Source: Methylomonas rhizoryzae
GTDB taxonomy: Bacteria; Pseudomonadota; Gammaproteobacteria; Methylococcales; Methylomonadaceae
Direction: 5' to 3'
Length of the DNA: 64,000 nucleotides
NCBI RefSeq assembly: GCF_008632455.1
Contig: NZ_CP043929.1
Span: 3,410,001 to 3,474,000 of the forward strand
Shown here: in pieces, positions 26,069 to 36,001 of the stretch
Layout: each line of letters opens with the position of its first letter
Position numbering within the stretch: position 1 is the stretch's first letter
Program-made: the position numbers and the translations under genes
The notes under the pieces: generated by a model
What the model was told of the DNA's origin: nothing
Seen by the model: only the letters and a program-made list of their open reading frames with translations
Databases searched by the model: none

Positions 26069-27409
26069 ATGCCCATCGATTTACTCGCCGTTGCCGATTC
26101 GCTTGCCGCTTGTCCGGGCCGGCTATACCTTGCATACAGCGGCGGCATCGATTCGCAGGTATTGTTGCATCTGTGCGCCAGCAATCGGGAATTACGGCCA
26201 CGCCTTACCGCCGCCCACGTCCATCACGGCCTACAAAGCCAAGCCGACGCGTGGGAGCTACATTGCCGGCAACAAGCCGATGCGTTGGACGTAGCCTTTT
26301 ACAGCGTGCGCGTCGATGCCCGAGCCGCCGGCGGACAAAGTCCGGAAGCGGCGGCTCGGGAAGCCCGCTATCAAGCGCTGGGCGCGTTGATTCAGTCCGG
26401 CGACGCCTTACTGGTTGCCCAACATCGCGAAGATCAGCTGGAAACATTGCTGCTACAGCTGTTTAGGGGAGCGGGCGTGCAAGGCTTAGCCGCCATGCCC
26501 GCCAGTGCAGCGTTCGGTAAAGGCCGGCTGCTACGGCCGCTACTCGACGTCGGCAAGGCCGAAATCCGCCAATACGCCGCTCGGCACCAGTTACGCTGGG
26601 TGGAAGACCCCAGCAATGCCGACACTGACTTCGACCGCAACTATCTGCGCAACGCTATCCTGCCGCTGTTGAAAAACCGCTGGCCCGCTCTGGATAAAAC
26701 CGTGTCGCGCAGCGCCAGGCATTGCGCCGAATCCCAGCAATTGCTGAGCCACTACAGCCAAGCGCAGCTAACCGCGCTATCGGACCCACGCGACCATAGT
26801 CTGGACCTGGACGGCTTGCGTGGTCTATCGGACGCCGAGCAATCCTGGACTTTACGGGCTTGGATGCGCGCTCTGCGGTTACAAATGCCCAGCGAAGCGG
26901 TATTGAACACGCTCAAAAGCCAATTTTTAGCCGCTAACGGCGATCCGTCGCTACATTTTCAAGGCCATCGAATACGCCGTTACCGACAACGCCTGTACTG
27001 CCTGGAAGATAGGAAGTTTCGGCCGGCCGAGCGGCAAGTTTGGCCTCAGTCGGCCGAACGGATAAGCTTGTCTAACGGTTATGCTTTGACCCTAACCCCA
27101 ACCGACTCCGGCATCAGCCGGCAACTTTGGCAAGCCGGACAGGTGGAATTGAAACCGCGCCAAGGCGGAGAACGCCTAAAATTACCCGGCCGGCATGGCC
27201 ATCATTGCTTGAAGAAACTTTATCAAGCCGCCGGCATTCCTCCCTGGGAACGCGATTCCAGACCCTTGCTGTACATAGACGGCCGGCTGGCAGGCGTGCC
27301 GGGATTGTGGATAGACGAATGGGCATGGACACTAGCCGAAAACGCTTGCTACCGCATCGATTGCCGGCACGAGGACCTCGCTCCAGCCCTTCTCCGGCAA
27401 GGCGAGTGA
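26069..27409 (+). CDS. tilS: tRNA(Ile)-lysidine synthase
   Basis: A 446-residue TilS that adds lysine to C34 of tRNA-Ile(CAU). The PP-loop 'YSGGIDSQVLLHL' is at residues 23-35. The N-terminal ATPase domain continues to 'ADTDFDRNYLRNAILPLL', and the C-terminal TilS domains include 'WQAGQVELKPRQGGERLKLPGRHGHHCLKKLYQ' with its Arg-Gly-Gly segment. The start at 26069 lies 57 bases after accA; the frame is open further upstream inside accA, but that part is not TilS-like. Confidence 0.94.
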   Translation: MPIDLLAVADSLAACPGRLYLAYSGGIDSQVLLHLCASNRELRPRLTAAHVHHGLQSQADAWELHCRQQADALDVAFYSVRVDARAAGGQSPEAAAREARYQALGALIQSGDALLVAQHREDQLETLLLQLFRGAGVQGLAAMPASAAFGKGRLLRPLLDVGKAEIRQYAARHQLRWVEDPSNADTDFDRNYLRNAILPLLKNRWPALDKTVSRSARHCAESQQLLSHYSQAQLTALSDPRDHSLDLDGLRGLSDAEQSWTLRAWMRALRLQMPSEAVLNTLKSQFLAANGDPSLHFQGHRIRRYRQRLYCLEDRKFRPAERQVWPQSAERISLSNGYALTLTPTDSGISRQLWQAGQVELKPRQGGERLKLPGRHGHHCLKKLYQAAGIPPWERDSRPLLYIDGRLAGVPGLWIDEWAWTLAENACYRIDCRHEDLAPALLRQGE

Positions 27410-27615
27410 CGGGCATTCAGCCTCGCGCGTCCTACCGCTATCGGCCTCAGCGCAAAGGTCGACCGGACAACCGCCGACATCGACGGACGCAATGCGCACT
27501 CGATAACGAGTGTTTCGGTCGCCCGAATAAAACCGGCAAGTCGCCGGCAAAACTGCTAAAATCGCGCAATTTTCCAATCCCCTTGCTATCCGCTCATTTA
27601 GGCGAATAACACTCC

Positions 27616-29250
27616 ATGACAAAATTCATCTTTATCACCGGCGGCGTGGTGTCTTCTCTGGGAAAAGGCATCGCCGCATCGTCTCTGGCCGCCATTTTGG
27701 AAGCCCGCGGCCTCAAAATCACCATGACCAAACTCGACCCTTACATCAATGTCGATCCCGGCACGATGAGCCCGTTTCAACACGGCGAAGTGTTCGTCAC
27801 CGAGGACGGTGCGGAAACCGATTTGGACTTAGGTCATTACGAACGGTTTTTAAAAACCACGATGACCAAGAAAAACAACTTCACCACCGGTCAAGTCTAC
27901 GAGCAAGTGCTGCGCAACGAGCGCAAAGGCGAATATCTGGGCGCCACAGTGCAAGTGATTCCGCACATCACCGACGAAATCAAGCGGCGGGTTTTCGCCA
28001 GCGCCGAAGGCATGGACATCGGCATCATCGAAGTCGGCGGCACCGTGGGCGACATCGAATCCTTGCCGTTTCTGGAAACCATACGACAAATGGGCGTCGA
28101 ACTGGGCCGCGACAAAGCCGTATTCATACACTTGACCTTAGTCCCTTACATCAAGTCGGCCGGCGAACTTAAAACCAAACCGACTCAACACTCGGTGAAA
28201 GAGTTGCGTACCATAGGTATACAGCCGGATATTTTGATCTGCCGTTCCGAACAACCGATTCCGGCCAGCGAACGCCGTAAAATTGCGCTGTTTACCAACG
28301 TCAACGAAAAAGCCGTCATTTCCGCGGTCGACGCCGATACCATTTACCGCATTCCGCTGCTATTGCGCGAACAAGGTTTGGACGACATCGTGGTTAACCA
28401 GTTGCGCTTGGACGTGCCGCCCGCCGAATTGTCGGCCTGGGAAAAAGTGGTGGACGGCTTGACCCACCCGACCGACGAAGTCGAGATTGCCATCGTCGGC
28501 AAATACGTGGACCACACCGACGCCTACAAATCGCTGAACGAAGCCTTGCTGCACGCTGGCATCAACACTCGCCACAAAGTGCAAATCAAATACATCGATT
28601 CGGAAACCGTAGAAGCCGAAGGCACCGCTCAATTGAAAAACGTCGACGCGATTCTGGTTCCGGGCGGCTTCGGCGAACGCGGGGTAGAGGGCAAAATCTC
28701 AACGGTGCGTTTTGCCCGGGAAAACAAAATTCCGTATCTGGGCATTTGCCTGGGCATGCAATCGGCGGTGATCGAGTTCGCCCGCAACGTGGTCGGCTTG
28801 GAAGGCGCGCACAGCACCGAATTTTTACCGAAAACCCCGCATCCGGTGATCGGCTTGATTACCGAATGGATGGACGAAGCCGGTGAACTGGTAATCCGCG
28901 ACCAGGATTCCGACTTGGGCGGCACCATGCGCTTGGGTGCGCAAAAATGCCGGCTGAAATCCGACTCGCTGGCATTCGAGCTTTATCAAAAAGACGTGAT
29001 TACCGAACGCCATCGCCACCGCTACGAATTCAACAACCAGTATCTGAAAACCCTGGAAGCGGCCGGCATGCGTTTTTCCGGCAAATCCCTGGACGGCCGG
29101 CTGGTAGAGATTATCGAACTGGCGGACCACCCCTGGTTTCTGGCCTGCCAATTTCACCCGGAATTTACCTCGACCCCGCGCAACGGCCATCCGCTGTTTT
29201 CCGGTTTCGTCGAAGCCGCCGCACAACACAAAAAGAAAGGTCAAGCATGA
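27616..29250 (+). CDS. pyrG: CTP synthase
   Basis: A 544-residue CTP synthase (UTP to CTP using glutamine). The N-terminal synthetase domain starts 'KFIFITGGVVSSLGKGIAASSLA'. The C-terminal class I amidotransferase has 'GGFGERGVEGK', nucleophile Cys378 in 'GICLGMQ' and 'CQFHPEFTS' with the catalytic His/Glu. Its TGA overlaps the kdsA ATG by four bases (ATGA). Confidence 0.97.
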   Translation: MTKFIFITGGVVSSLGKGIAASSLAAILEARGLKITMTKLDPYINVDPGTMSPFQHGEVFVTEDGAETDLDLGHYERFLKTTMTKKNNFTTGQVYEQVLRNERKGEYLGATVQVIPHITDEIKRRVFASAEGMDIGIIEVGGTVGDIESLPFLETIRQMGVELGRDKAVFIHLTLVPYIKSAGELKTKPTQHSVKELRTIGIQPDILICRSEQPIPASERRKIALFTNVNEKAVISAVDADTIYRIPLLLREQGLDDIVVNQLRLDVPPAELSAWEKVVDGLTHPTDEVEIAIVGKYVDHTDAYKSLNEALLHAGINTRHKVQIKYIDSETVEAEGTAQLKNVDAILVPGGFGERGVEGKISTVRFARENKIPYLGICLGMQSAVIEFARNVVGLEGAHSTEFLPKTPHPVIGLITEWMDEAGELVIRDQDSDLGGTMRLGAQKCRLKSDSLAFELYQKDVITERHRHRYEFNNQYLKTLEAAGMRFSGKSLDGRLVEIIELADHPWFLACQFHPEFTSTPRNGHPLFSGFVEAAAQHKKKGQA

Positions 29251-30080
29251 AGTTATGCCATTTCGAAGCCGGCTTGGATCGGCCCTTGTTTCTGATCGCC
29301 GGCACCTGCGTCATCGAAAGCGAACAAATGTCGCTGGATACCGCTGGCACCTTAAAGGAAATCACCGCGCAACTGGGCATTCCGTTTATTTACAAGTCTT
29401 CCTTCGACAAAGCCAACCGCTCGTCCATCAATAGCTTCCGCGGCCTGGGACTGGAAACCGGCTTGCAAATACTGGAAAAGATCAAACAACAAATCGGGGT
29501 ACCGGTATTGACCGACGTACACGAAGACACGCCGTTAGCGGAAGTCGCCGCAGTAGTCGACGTGATGCAAACCCCAGCCTTTTTATGCCGGCAAACCAAT
29601 TTCATCCAAAGCGTGGCTTCGATGGGCATCCCGGTCAACATCAAAAAAGGCCAATTCATGGCACCCTGGGACATGGGCAATGTCGTCGCCAAAGCCAAAG
29701 CGACCGGCAACGAGCACATCATGGTGTGCGAGCGCGGAGTCTCCTTCGGCTACAACAATCTGGTGTCCGACATGCGTTCCTTGGCGGTCATGCGCGACAC
29801 CGGCTGCCCGGTAGTATTCGACGCCACCCATTCGGTGCAATTGCCGGGCGGACAAGGCAGTTGCTCCGGCGGCCAACGCGAACACGTGCCGGTACTGGCG
29901 CGCGCCGCTACCGCAGTCGGCATCGCCGGCTTGTTCATGGAAACCCACCCGAAACCTGAGGAAGCCTTGAGCGACGGCCCCAATTCCTGGCCCTTGCACC
30001 GCATGAAAGAATTGCTGGAAACTCTGATCACCATCGACCGCGCAGTCAAAGCGGCACCCTTCATCGAAACCACGCTATAG
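29247..30080 (+). CDS. kdsA: 3-deoxy-8-phosphooctulonate synthase
   Basis: A 277-residue KDO-8-phosphate synthase, condensing phosphoenolpyruvate with arabinose 5-phosphate for lipopolysaccharide. It has 'LIAGTCVIESEQM', 'KSSFDKANRSS', 'GVPVLTDVHED', 'FLCRQTNF', 'NIKKGQFMAPWDM' and 'FDATHSVQLPGG', all family signatures. ATG 29247 overlaps the pyrG stop; the frame extends upstream inside pyrG, but the KdsA homology begins here. Confidence 0.97.
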   Translation: MKLCHFEAGLDRPLFLIAGTCVIESEQMSLDTAGTLKEITAQLGIPFIYKSSFDKANRSSINSFRGLGLETGLQILEKIKQQIGVPVLTDVHEDTPLAEVAAVVDVMQTPAFLCRQTNFIQSVASMGIPVNIKKGQFMAPWDMGNVVAKAKATGNEHIMVCERGVSFGYNNLVSDMRSLAVMRDTGCPVVFDATHSVQLPGGQGSCSGGQREHVPVLARAATAVGIAGLFMETHPKPEEALSDGPNSWPLHRMKELLETLITIDRAVKAAPFIETTL

Positions 30081-30091
30081 ACGAAAAACGC

Positions 30092-30703
30092 ATGGCCATG
30101 GCAAAAATCACCCGGTTATCGCAGCTCGATATGTCGGCCAACTATAGCTATGCGGATTATTCGACCTGGCAATTCGAGGACGCGGTTGAACTGATCAGGG
30201 GCAGGATCTCGCTGATGTCGCCGGCGCCGAACGTCCATCATCAGCGCTTGTCGATGAACTTGAGCGGGCAAATGTTCAATTTTTTCCACCACAGGTCCTG
30301 TCAGGTGTTCGCCGCGCCGTTCGACGTCCGCTTGTACGACCGCAGAAAATCCGTCCCTGTCGGCAAGGACGTCTTTACCGTCGTGCAACCGGATATTTGC
30401 GTGATTTGCGACCTTGCCAAGCTGGACGAACAAGGCTGCAACGGCGCGCCGGACTGGATCATCGAGATCGTCTCTAAAAGCAGCTCGAAAAAGGACACGC
30501 AAATCAAGCACGCGCTATACGCGGAAAGCGGCGTCAAGGAATACTGGCTGGTCTTCCCGCACGAGGCCATCGTTGAACAGTTCGTGCTCGACGAACAAGA
30601 CCGCTACCAATTGACCCGAATTTTCGCCGGCGACGACTTCGCCACGCCGCACCTATTCCCGGAGCTTCGCATCAGCTTGAGCGAACTCTTCCCGGATAAT
30701 TAA
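30092..30703 (+). CDS. Uma2-family (DUF820) putative restriction-endonuclease-fold protein
   Basis: A 203-residue Uma2/DUF820 protein with a PD-(D/E)xK-type core: 'VVQPDICVIC' near residue 95, 'PDWIIEIVSKSS' near 120, then 'KDTQIKHALYAESGVKEYWLV', the typical tail. The biological role of this family, common in cyanobacteria, is unresolved. It sits 11 bases after kdsA and 45 before eno, positions normally contiguous in gammaproteobacteria, so it looks like an insertion into the operon. The true start may be the second ATG at 30098. Confidence 0.85.
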   Translation: MAMAKITRLSQLDMSANYSYADYSTWQFEDAVELIRGRISLMSPAPNVHHQRLSMNLSGQMFNFFHHRSCQVFAAPFDVRLYDRRKSVPVGKDVFTVVQPDICVICDLAKLDEQGCNGAPDWIIEIVSKSSSKKDTQIKHALYAESGVKEYWLVFPHEAIVEQFVLDEQDRYQLTRIFAGDDFATPHLFPELRISLSELFPDN

Positions 30704-30748
30704 AAACGTTTACAAAACCTACCATTCATCACGGAGCATTAGAAGATC

Positions 30749-32029
<1,281 letters not shown>

Positions 32030-32038
32030 ACCCGATCG

Positions 32039-32061
32039 GCCGGGCGCAAGCAGCGCCCGGC
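32039..32061 (+). terminator. G+C-rich hairpin between eno and ftsB
   Basis: GCCGGGCGC (32039-32047) and GCGCCCGGC (32053-32061) form a perfect 9-bp stem with loop AAGCA. No U-tract follows, so it is more likely an RNA-stability or processing hairpin that lets some transcripts pass into ftsB. Confidence 0.5.
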
Positions 32062-32124
32062 TATCAACGACTGCCGGTTTGGGTCTTTCCTGCACTCGCC
32101 CGAACCGCTTATCGAGGTGTCGTC

Positions 32125-32394
32125 ATTAAATACGTAGTTCTATTGCTTCTAGGCCTGATCGTCCATTTCCAATACCGCTTGTGGATAGGCGACGCCAGCA
32201 TTTCGCAAATCAGCGAATATCGGCAACGTCTGGAAGAATTAAACAAAGAGATTCAAGACAGCAAAGACAGAAACGATGCGCTGTACGCCGAAGTATTGGA
32301 CTTACGCAGCGGCTTGGAAACCATAGAAGAACGCGCCCGGTACGAACTGGGCATGGTCAAGGAAAACGAAACCTTTTTTCAGGTGCTTGAGTAG
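32125..32394 (+). CDS. ftsB: Cell division protein FtsB, apparent ATT start
   Basis: An 89-residue FtsB of the FtsQLB divisome complex: one N-terminal membrane helix ('KYVVLLLLGLIVHFQYRLW'), then a coiled coil ('ISEYRQRLEELNKEI') and 'ETIEERARYELGMVKENETFFQV', the family signature. No ATG or GTG exists in frame. ATT 32125 lies seven bases after GAGG (32114-32117) and gives the full membrane helix; the in-frame TTG at 32143 has no ribosome-binding site and would cut the helix. ATT is therefore the best start, as in E. coli infC. ispD follows after three bases. Confidence 0.85.
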   Translation: MKYVVLLLLGLIVHFQYRLWIGDASISQISEYRQRLEELNKEIQDSKDRNDALYAEVLDLRSGLETIEERARYELGMVKENETFFQVLE

Positions 32395-32397
32395 CGC

Positions 32398-33093
32398 ATG
32401 ATTGCATCAACAAAGTGCTGGGCCGTGGTTCCGGCCGCCGGCGTCGGCAAACGCATGCAGGCCGACCGCCCCAAACAATATCTGCCGCTGGCCGGCAAGA
32501 CCGTGATCGAACACACTTTGAGTCGCTTGCTGGAATCCGGCGCGTTTCAAAAGGTCGCGACGGCGATCTCGGTCGAAGACCCCTATTGGCCTGAACTGGA
32601 CATTTCCAAGCATCCCGACGTGATTACCGCCCCCGGCGGCAAGGAACGCGCCGATTCCGTGCTATCGGCCTTACAATCGTTGCAAGGTTTGGCCGGCGAA
32701 AACGACTGGGTGCTGGTGCACGATGCCGCCCGCCCCTGCCTGACTGCGCAAGACATTCATTTGCAAATCGAAACTTTGAAAAACGATGCGGTCGGCGGCA
32801 TTTTGGCCTTGTCGTCGCACGACACCTTGAAACATGTCGACGGCGATACCATCACCGCCACGATAGACAGAACGCAGGTTTGGCGCGCCCTGACTCCGCA
32901 AATGTTCAAATACGGCATGCTACGCGACGCCTTGCAGCAAACCCAAGGCAACCCGGCGGTTACCGACGAAGCCAGCGCTTTGGAATTGCTGGGTTATCGA
33001 CCGAAAATCGTCGAAGGCCGCCCCGACAACCTCAAAATCACCCGCCCGGAAGACCTAGCCCTGGCACAATTTTATCTGGAGCAGCAAGCATGA
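32398..33093 (+). CDS. ispD: 2-C-methyl-D-erythritol 4-phosphate cytidylyltransferase
   Basis: A 231-residue IspD of the MEP isoprenoid pathway. 'VVPAAGVGKRMQADRPKQYLPL' (residues ~10-31) is the CTP-binding loop, with 'VLVHDAARPCL' in the middle and 'TDEASALELLGY' and 'EGRPDNLKITRPEDLALA' at the C-terminus. Its TGA overlaps the ispF ATG (ATGA). Confidence 0.97.
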   Translation: MIASTKCWAVVPAAGVGKRMQADRPKQYLPLAGKTVIEHTLSRLLESGAFQKVATAISVEDPYWPELDISKHPDVITAPGGKERADSVLSALQSLQGLAGENDWVLVHDAARPCLTAQDIHLQIETLKNDAVGGILALSSHDTLKHVDGDTITATIDRTQVWRALTPQMFKYGMLRDALQQTQGNPAVTDEASALELLGYRPKIVEGRPDNLKITRPEDLALAQFYLEQQA

Positions 33094-33563
33094 TACGCGT
33101 AGGCATGGGATACGACGTGCACCGGTTCAACGACGGCGACCACATCATTTTAGGCGGCGTGATCATTCCTTACGAAAAAGGTCTGGAAGCGCATTCCGAC
33201 GGCGACGTGGTGTTGCACGCCCTGGCCGACGCCATCTTGGGTGCCGCCGCGCTCGGCGACATCGGCCTGCATTTTCCGGATACCGACCCCGATTTCAAAG
33301 GCGCGGACAGCCGCATTTTGCTGCGCCACGTGTATAAAATCGTGCAGGAAAAAGGCTACCGCCTGGTGAACGCCGACATTACCATCATCGCCCAGGCGCC
33401 GAAAATGCTGCCGCACGTGTCGGCCATGCGCGCCAATATCGCCGCCGATTTGGCGGTCGAGGTCGACTTCATCAACGTTAAAGCCACTACCACCGAAAAA
33501 CTGGGTTTCGAAGGCCGTAAAGAAGGTATCGCGGTGCAAGCCGCGGTATTGATAGAATCCTAA
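33090..33563 (+). CDS. ispF: 2-C-methyl-D-erythritol 2,4-cyclodiphosphate synthase
   Basis: A 157-residue IspF. Zinc ligands D9 and H11 lie in 'GYDVHRF' and the third His in 'LEAHSDGDVVLHAL'; 'LGDIGLHFPDTDP' and 'KATTTEKLGFEGRKEGIA' are family signatures. ATG 33090 overlaps the ispD stop, and truD starts two bases after its TAA. Confidence 0.97.
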   Translation: MIRVGMGYDVHRFNDGDHIILGGVIIPYEKGLEAHSDGDVVLHALADAILGAAALGDIGLHFPDTDPDFKGADSRILLRHVYKIVQEKGYRLVNADITIIAQAPKMLPHVSAMRANIAADLAVEVDFINVKATTTEKLGFEGRKEGIAVQAAVLIES

Positions 33564-33565
33564 GC

Positions 33566-34612
33566 GTGCCTGCCCACTACCCGCCGGACGACTGGCATTA
33601 CGCGCACGGCGGCCCAGGCGGCCGCGGCGTATTGAAACAGCAACCCGCCGATTTCGTCGTCGAAGAGCTTTTGCCCTTCGTTCCGGAAGGCTGCGGCGAA
33701 CACGTGTTTCTCCACATCGAAAACGCCAACGACAACACCGGTTATATCGCCCGCTCCCTGGCGCGGCTTGCCGGGGTCAGGAGCCACGACGTCGGCTTTG
33801 CCGGCCTGAAAGACCGCTACGGCTTGACCAGGCAGTGGTTTAGCGTGTGGCTACCCGGCAAGAGCGAACCGGATTGGCAGACTCTGCAATCGGACCATTT
33901 GCGCATCCTGACTATTGCCCGCCACGCCCGCAAGTTGAAACGCGGCAGCTTGAGCGGAAACCGGTTTACCATCACGATTCGCGACTTTGGCGGCGACCGG
34001 GCCCGTTGCGAACGCCAATTGCAAGCCATCTCGGCCGCGGGCTTCCCCAATTATTTCGGCGAACAACGTTTCGGGCACGGCGGAACCAATATTACCGGCG
34101 CGCTAGCGCTGTTCGCAGGCGCAAAGGTCGGACGAGAGTTGCGCTCGCTATACCTATCCGCCGCGCGCAGCTTGCTATTCAACCGCGTGTTGTCCGAACG
34201 GGTGAAGACGGCAAGCTGGAATACCGCCTTGCCCGGCGACCTGCTGAACTTGGCGGGCACAAATAGCCGCTTTGCCTGCGATTGCGTGGACGAAGTTTTG
34301 CTGGAACGGTTGCAGTCCGGCGACATTCACCCGACCGGTCCTATGTGGGGCCTGGGCGAACTGGCGTCCGGCGCCGAAGTAGTCGAGTTGGAACGGCAAA
34401 TAGCCGCGTCCGCTCCCGAGTTGAGCGCCGGTTTGGCGGCCGCCGGCTTGCTGCAAGATCGGCGCAGTTTGCGCGTCATCCCGAAAGCGCTGAGCTGGAG
34501 GTTTGCCGATACCAACCTGCAGATAAGCTTCGAATTGCCGGCCGGCAGTTACGCCACCGCGCTGCTGAGGGAAATCGTCGAACTCAGTCCGGCCGACAAC
34601 CGGCCCGCTTAG
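33566..34612 (+). CDS. truD: tRNA pseudouridine(13) synthase TruD
   Basis: A 348-residue TruD, which isomerises U13 of tRNA-Glu. The catalytic Asp is D83 in 'GLKDRYGLTRQWFSV'; 'FPNYFGEQRFGHGG' and 'RSLLFNRVLSERV' are further conserved blocks. The start is GTG 33566. The stop overlaps the end of the convergent HAD gene by four bases. Confidence 0.95.
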   Translation: MPAHYPPDDWHYAHGGPGGRGVLKQQPADFVVEELLPFVPEGCGEHVFLHIENANDNTGYIARSLARLAGVRSHDVGFAGLKDRYGLTRQWFSVWLPGKSEPDWQTLQSDHLRILTIARHARKLKRGSLSGNRFTITIRDFGGDRARCERQLQAISAAGFPNYFGEQRFGHGGTNITGALALFAGAKVGRELRSLYLSAARSLLFNRVLSERVKTASWNTALPGDLLNLAGTNSRFACDCVDEVLLERLQSGDIHPTGPMWGLGELASGAEVVELERQIAASAPELSAGLAAAGLLQDRRSLRVIPKALSWRFADTNLQISFELPAGSYATALLREIVELSPADNRPA

Positions 34613-35382
34613 ATCAGCGTGCGCAAATCGGCAATCGAAGCCAGGGTCGCATCCGGCGTCACGCCGGACGCTTGGGCATAGGCCTCGCGGTATTTCCCGG
34701 TTTTGACCAACATCCCTTTCAAGCCGGCTTGTTGCGCTCCGCCCACGTCCGAATCGATGTCGTCGCCTACCATGGCTACCTGATGCGCCGGCAAGTCCAA
34801 CTCCGCCAGTGCCGCTGAGAAAAAAGCGGGCGAAGGCTTGCCGATGACGGTTGCCGCCTTGCCGGTCGCATATTCCAAACCGGTCACGAAAGCGCCGATG
34901 TCCAGCTGCAAACCCGCTTCAGTTTGCCAAAACTTGCCTTTATGCAAGGCGATCAGCTCGGAGCCGGCCATCACCCGCTGAAACACCTGATTGAGCAATG
35001 CATAGCTCCAGGCCGAACCTATATCGCCGATCACGACAGCTTGCGGCTGTTCGCTATCGCAACTGAATTCACTAAATTCCTTGCATACCTGGTCAGCCAG
35101 CAACAATTGGCAGGCCCGGTAGCCGTTGCGGCGCAAATGCAGCAAGGCTGCGTAAGGCGCGCTGATGATCTCCTCGGCTTGAATCGGCAAATTCATGGCT
35201 TGCAACTTGACCGCCATGTTAGCTCTGGATAGCGTGGTGGTATTAGTGACGAAACGGTAGGGTATGCCGCGCGCCTTCAAACCGACCAGCAGCTCGGCGC
35301 CGCCCGGTATCGCCTCGCACCCGACGAAAAACACGCCGTCCAAATCGAATAGCATGCCGCGAACTTCTGTGAATGCCAGCAT
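34609..35382 (-). CDS. HAD-IIA family phosphatase
   Basis: A 257-residue HAD hydrolase of subclass IIA (NagD/LHPP-like). Motif I is 'LFDLDGVFFVG', motif II is 'FVTNTTTLSR', motif III includes 'VIGKPSPAFFSAAL', and motif IV is 'MVGDDIDSDVGGAQQAG'. The sequence resembles the phospholysine/phosphohistidine phosphatase group, but the substrate is not certain. It is convergent with truD. Confidence 0.88.
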   Translation of the reverse strand: MLAFTEVRGMLFDLDGVFFVGCEAIPGGAELLVGLKARGIPYRFVTNTTTLSRANMAVKLQAMNLPIQAEEIISAPYAALLHLRRNGYRACQLLLADQVCKEFSEFSCDSEQPQAVVIGDIGSAWSYALLNQVFQRVMAGSELIALHKGKFWQTEAGLQLDIGAFVTGLEYATGKAATVIGKPSPAFFSAALAELDLPAHQVAMVGDDIDSDVGGAQQAGLKGMLVKTGKYREAYAQASGVTPDATLASIADLRTLI

Positions 35383-35434
35383 AGTGCCTCCCGTAAAATC
35401 CAGACTTAGCGCCAGCCGATTGATCGTTCCAGGC

Positions 35435-35989
35435 TTACAACATCGGCACCAGTTCCAACGCGAACATCAGCGCGTCTTCCCGCCCGCCTTCGGCCGGATA
35501 ATAATCTTTGCGCTTGCCGATTTCCCGGAATCCGTTTTTTTTATACAACTCGATAGCCCTGGGATTGCTGGGCCTGACTTCCAGGAACAGGGTTTGCGCG
35601 CGCGGTCTGGCATATTCGATCAAATGATCCAACATCTTGCGTCCGGCGCCTTGCCCTTGAAACTCCGGGTTAACGCTGATATTCATGATGTGCGCTTCGC
35701 CGGCCGCCACCGAAATAATGCAGTAGCCGACCATCAAGTCGTTGGGCAATTCGCACACCCAGTTGGTGTAGTTCATCGCCCGAAAACAGTCCTTGAAGAC
35801 TCCTTCAGTCCAGGGAAACTGGTAGTTCAGCGCTTCTATCCGCAACACGGTCGGCAGATCGCCATGTTCCATCTTGCGCAAGCGCAGCAAATCTTTGTTC
35901 TGTACCGAATCCGGAAACACTTTGGCGTAAAACTCCCGGTCGGCATCGTAAACAACGGCATCTTTCAATCTACGCAACAGCTTCCACAT
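35435..35989 (-). CDS. rimI: Ribosomal protein bS18 alanine N-acetyltransferase
   Basis: A 184-residue GNAT acetyltransferase. 'ALNYQFPWTEGVFKDCF' and 'AHIMNISVNPEFQGQGAGRKML' (acetyl-CoA loop Q-x-x-G-x-G/A) followed by 'LEVRPSNPRAIELYKKNGFREIGKRKDYYP' match RimI closely. About 35 residues precede the part aligned with E. coli RimI (148 residues). Its neighbour UDG lies 12 bases upstream, a known pairing in gammaproteobacteria. Confidence 0.9.
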   Translation of the reverse strand: MWKLLRRLKDAVVYDADREFYAKVFPDSVQNKDLLRLRKMEHGDLPTVLRIEALNYQFPWTEGVFKDCFRAMNYTNWVCELPNDLMVGYCIISVAAGEAHIMNISVNPEFQGQGAGRKMLDHLIEYARPRAQTLFLEVRPSNPRAIELYKKNGFREIGKRKDYYPAEGGREDALMFALELVPML

Positions 35990-36001
35990 GATTTCTTATA
36001 G

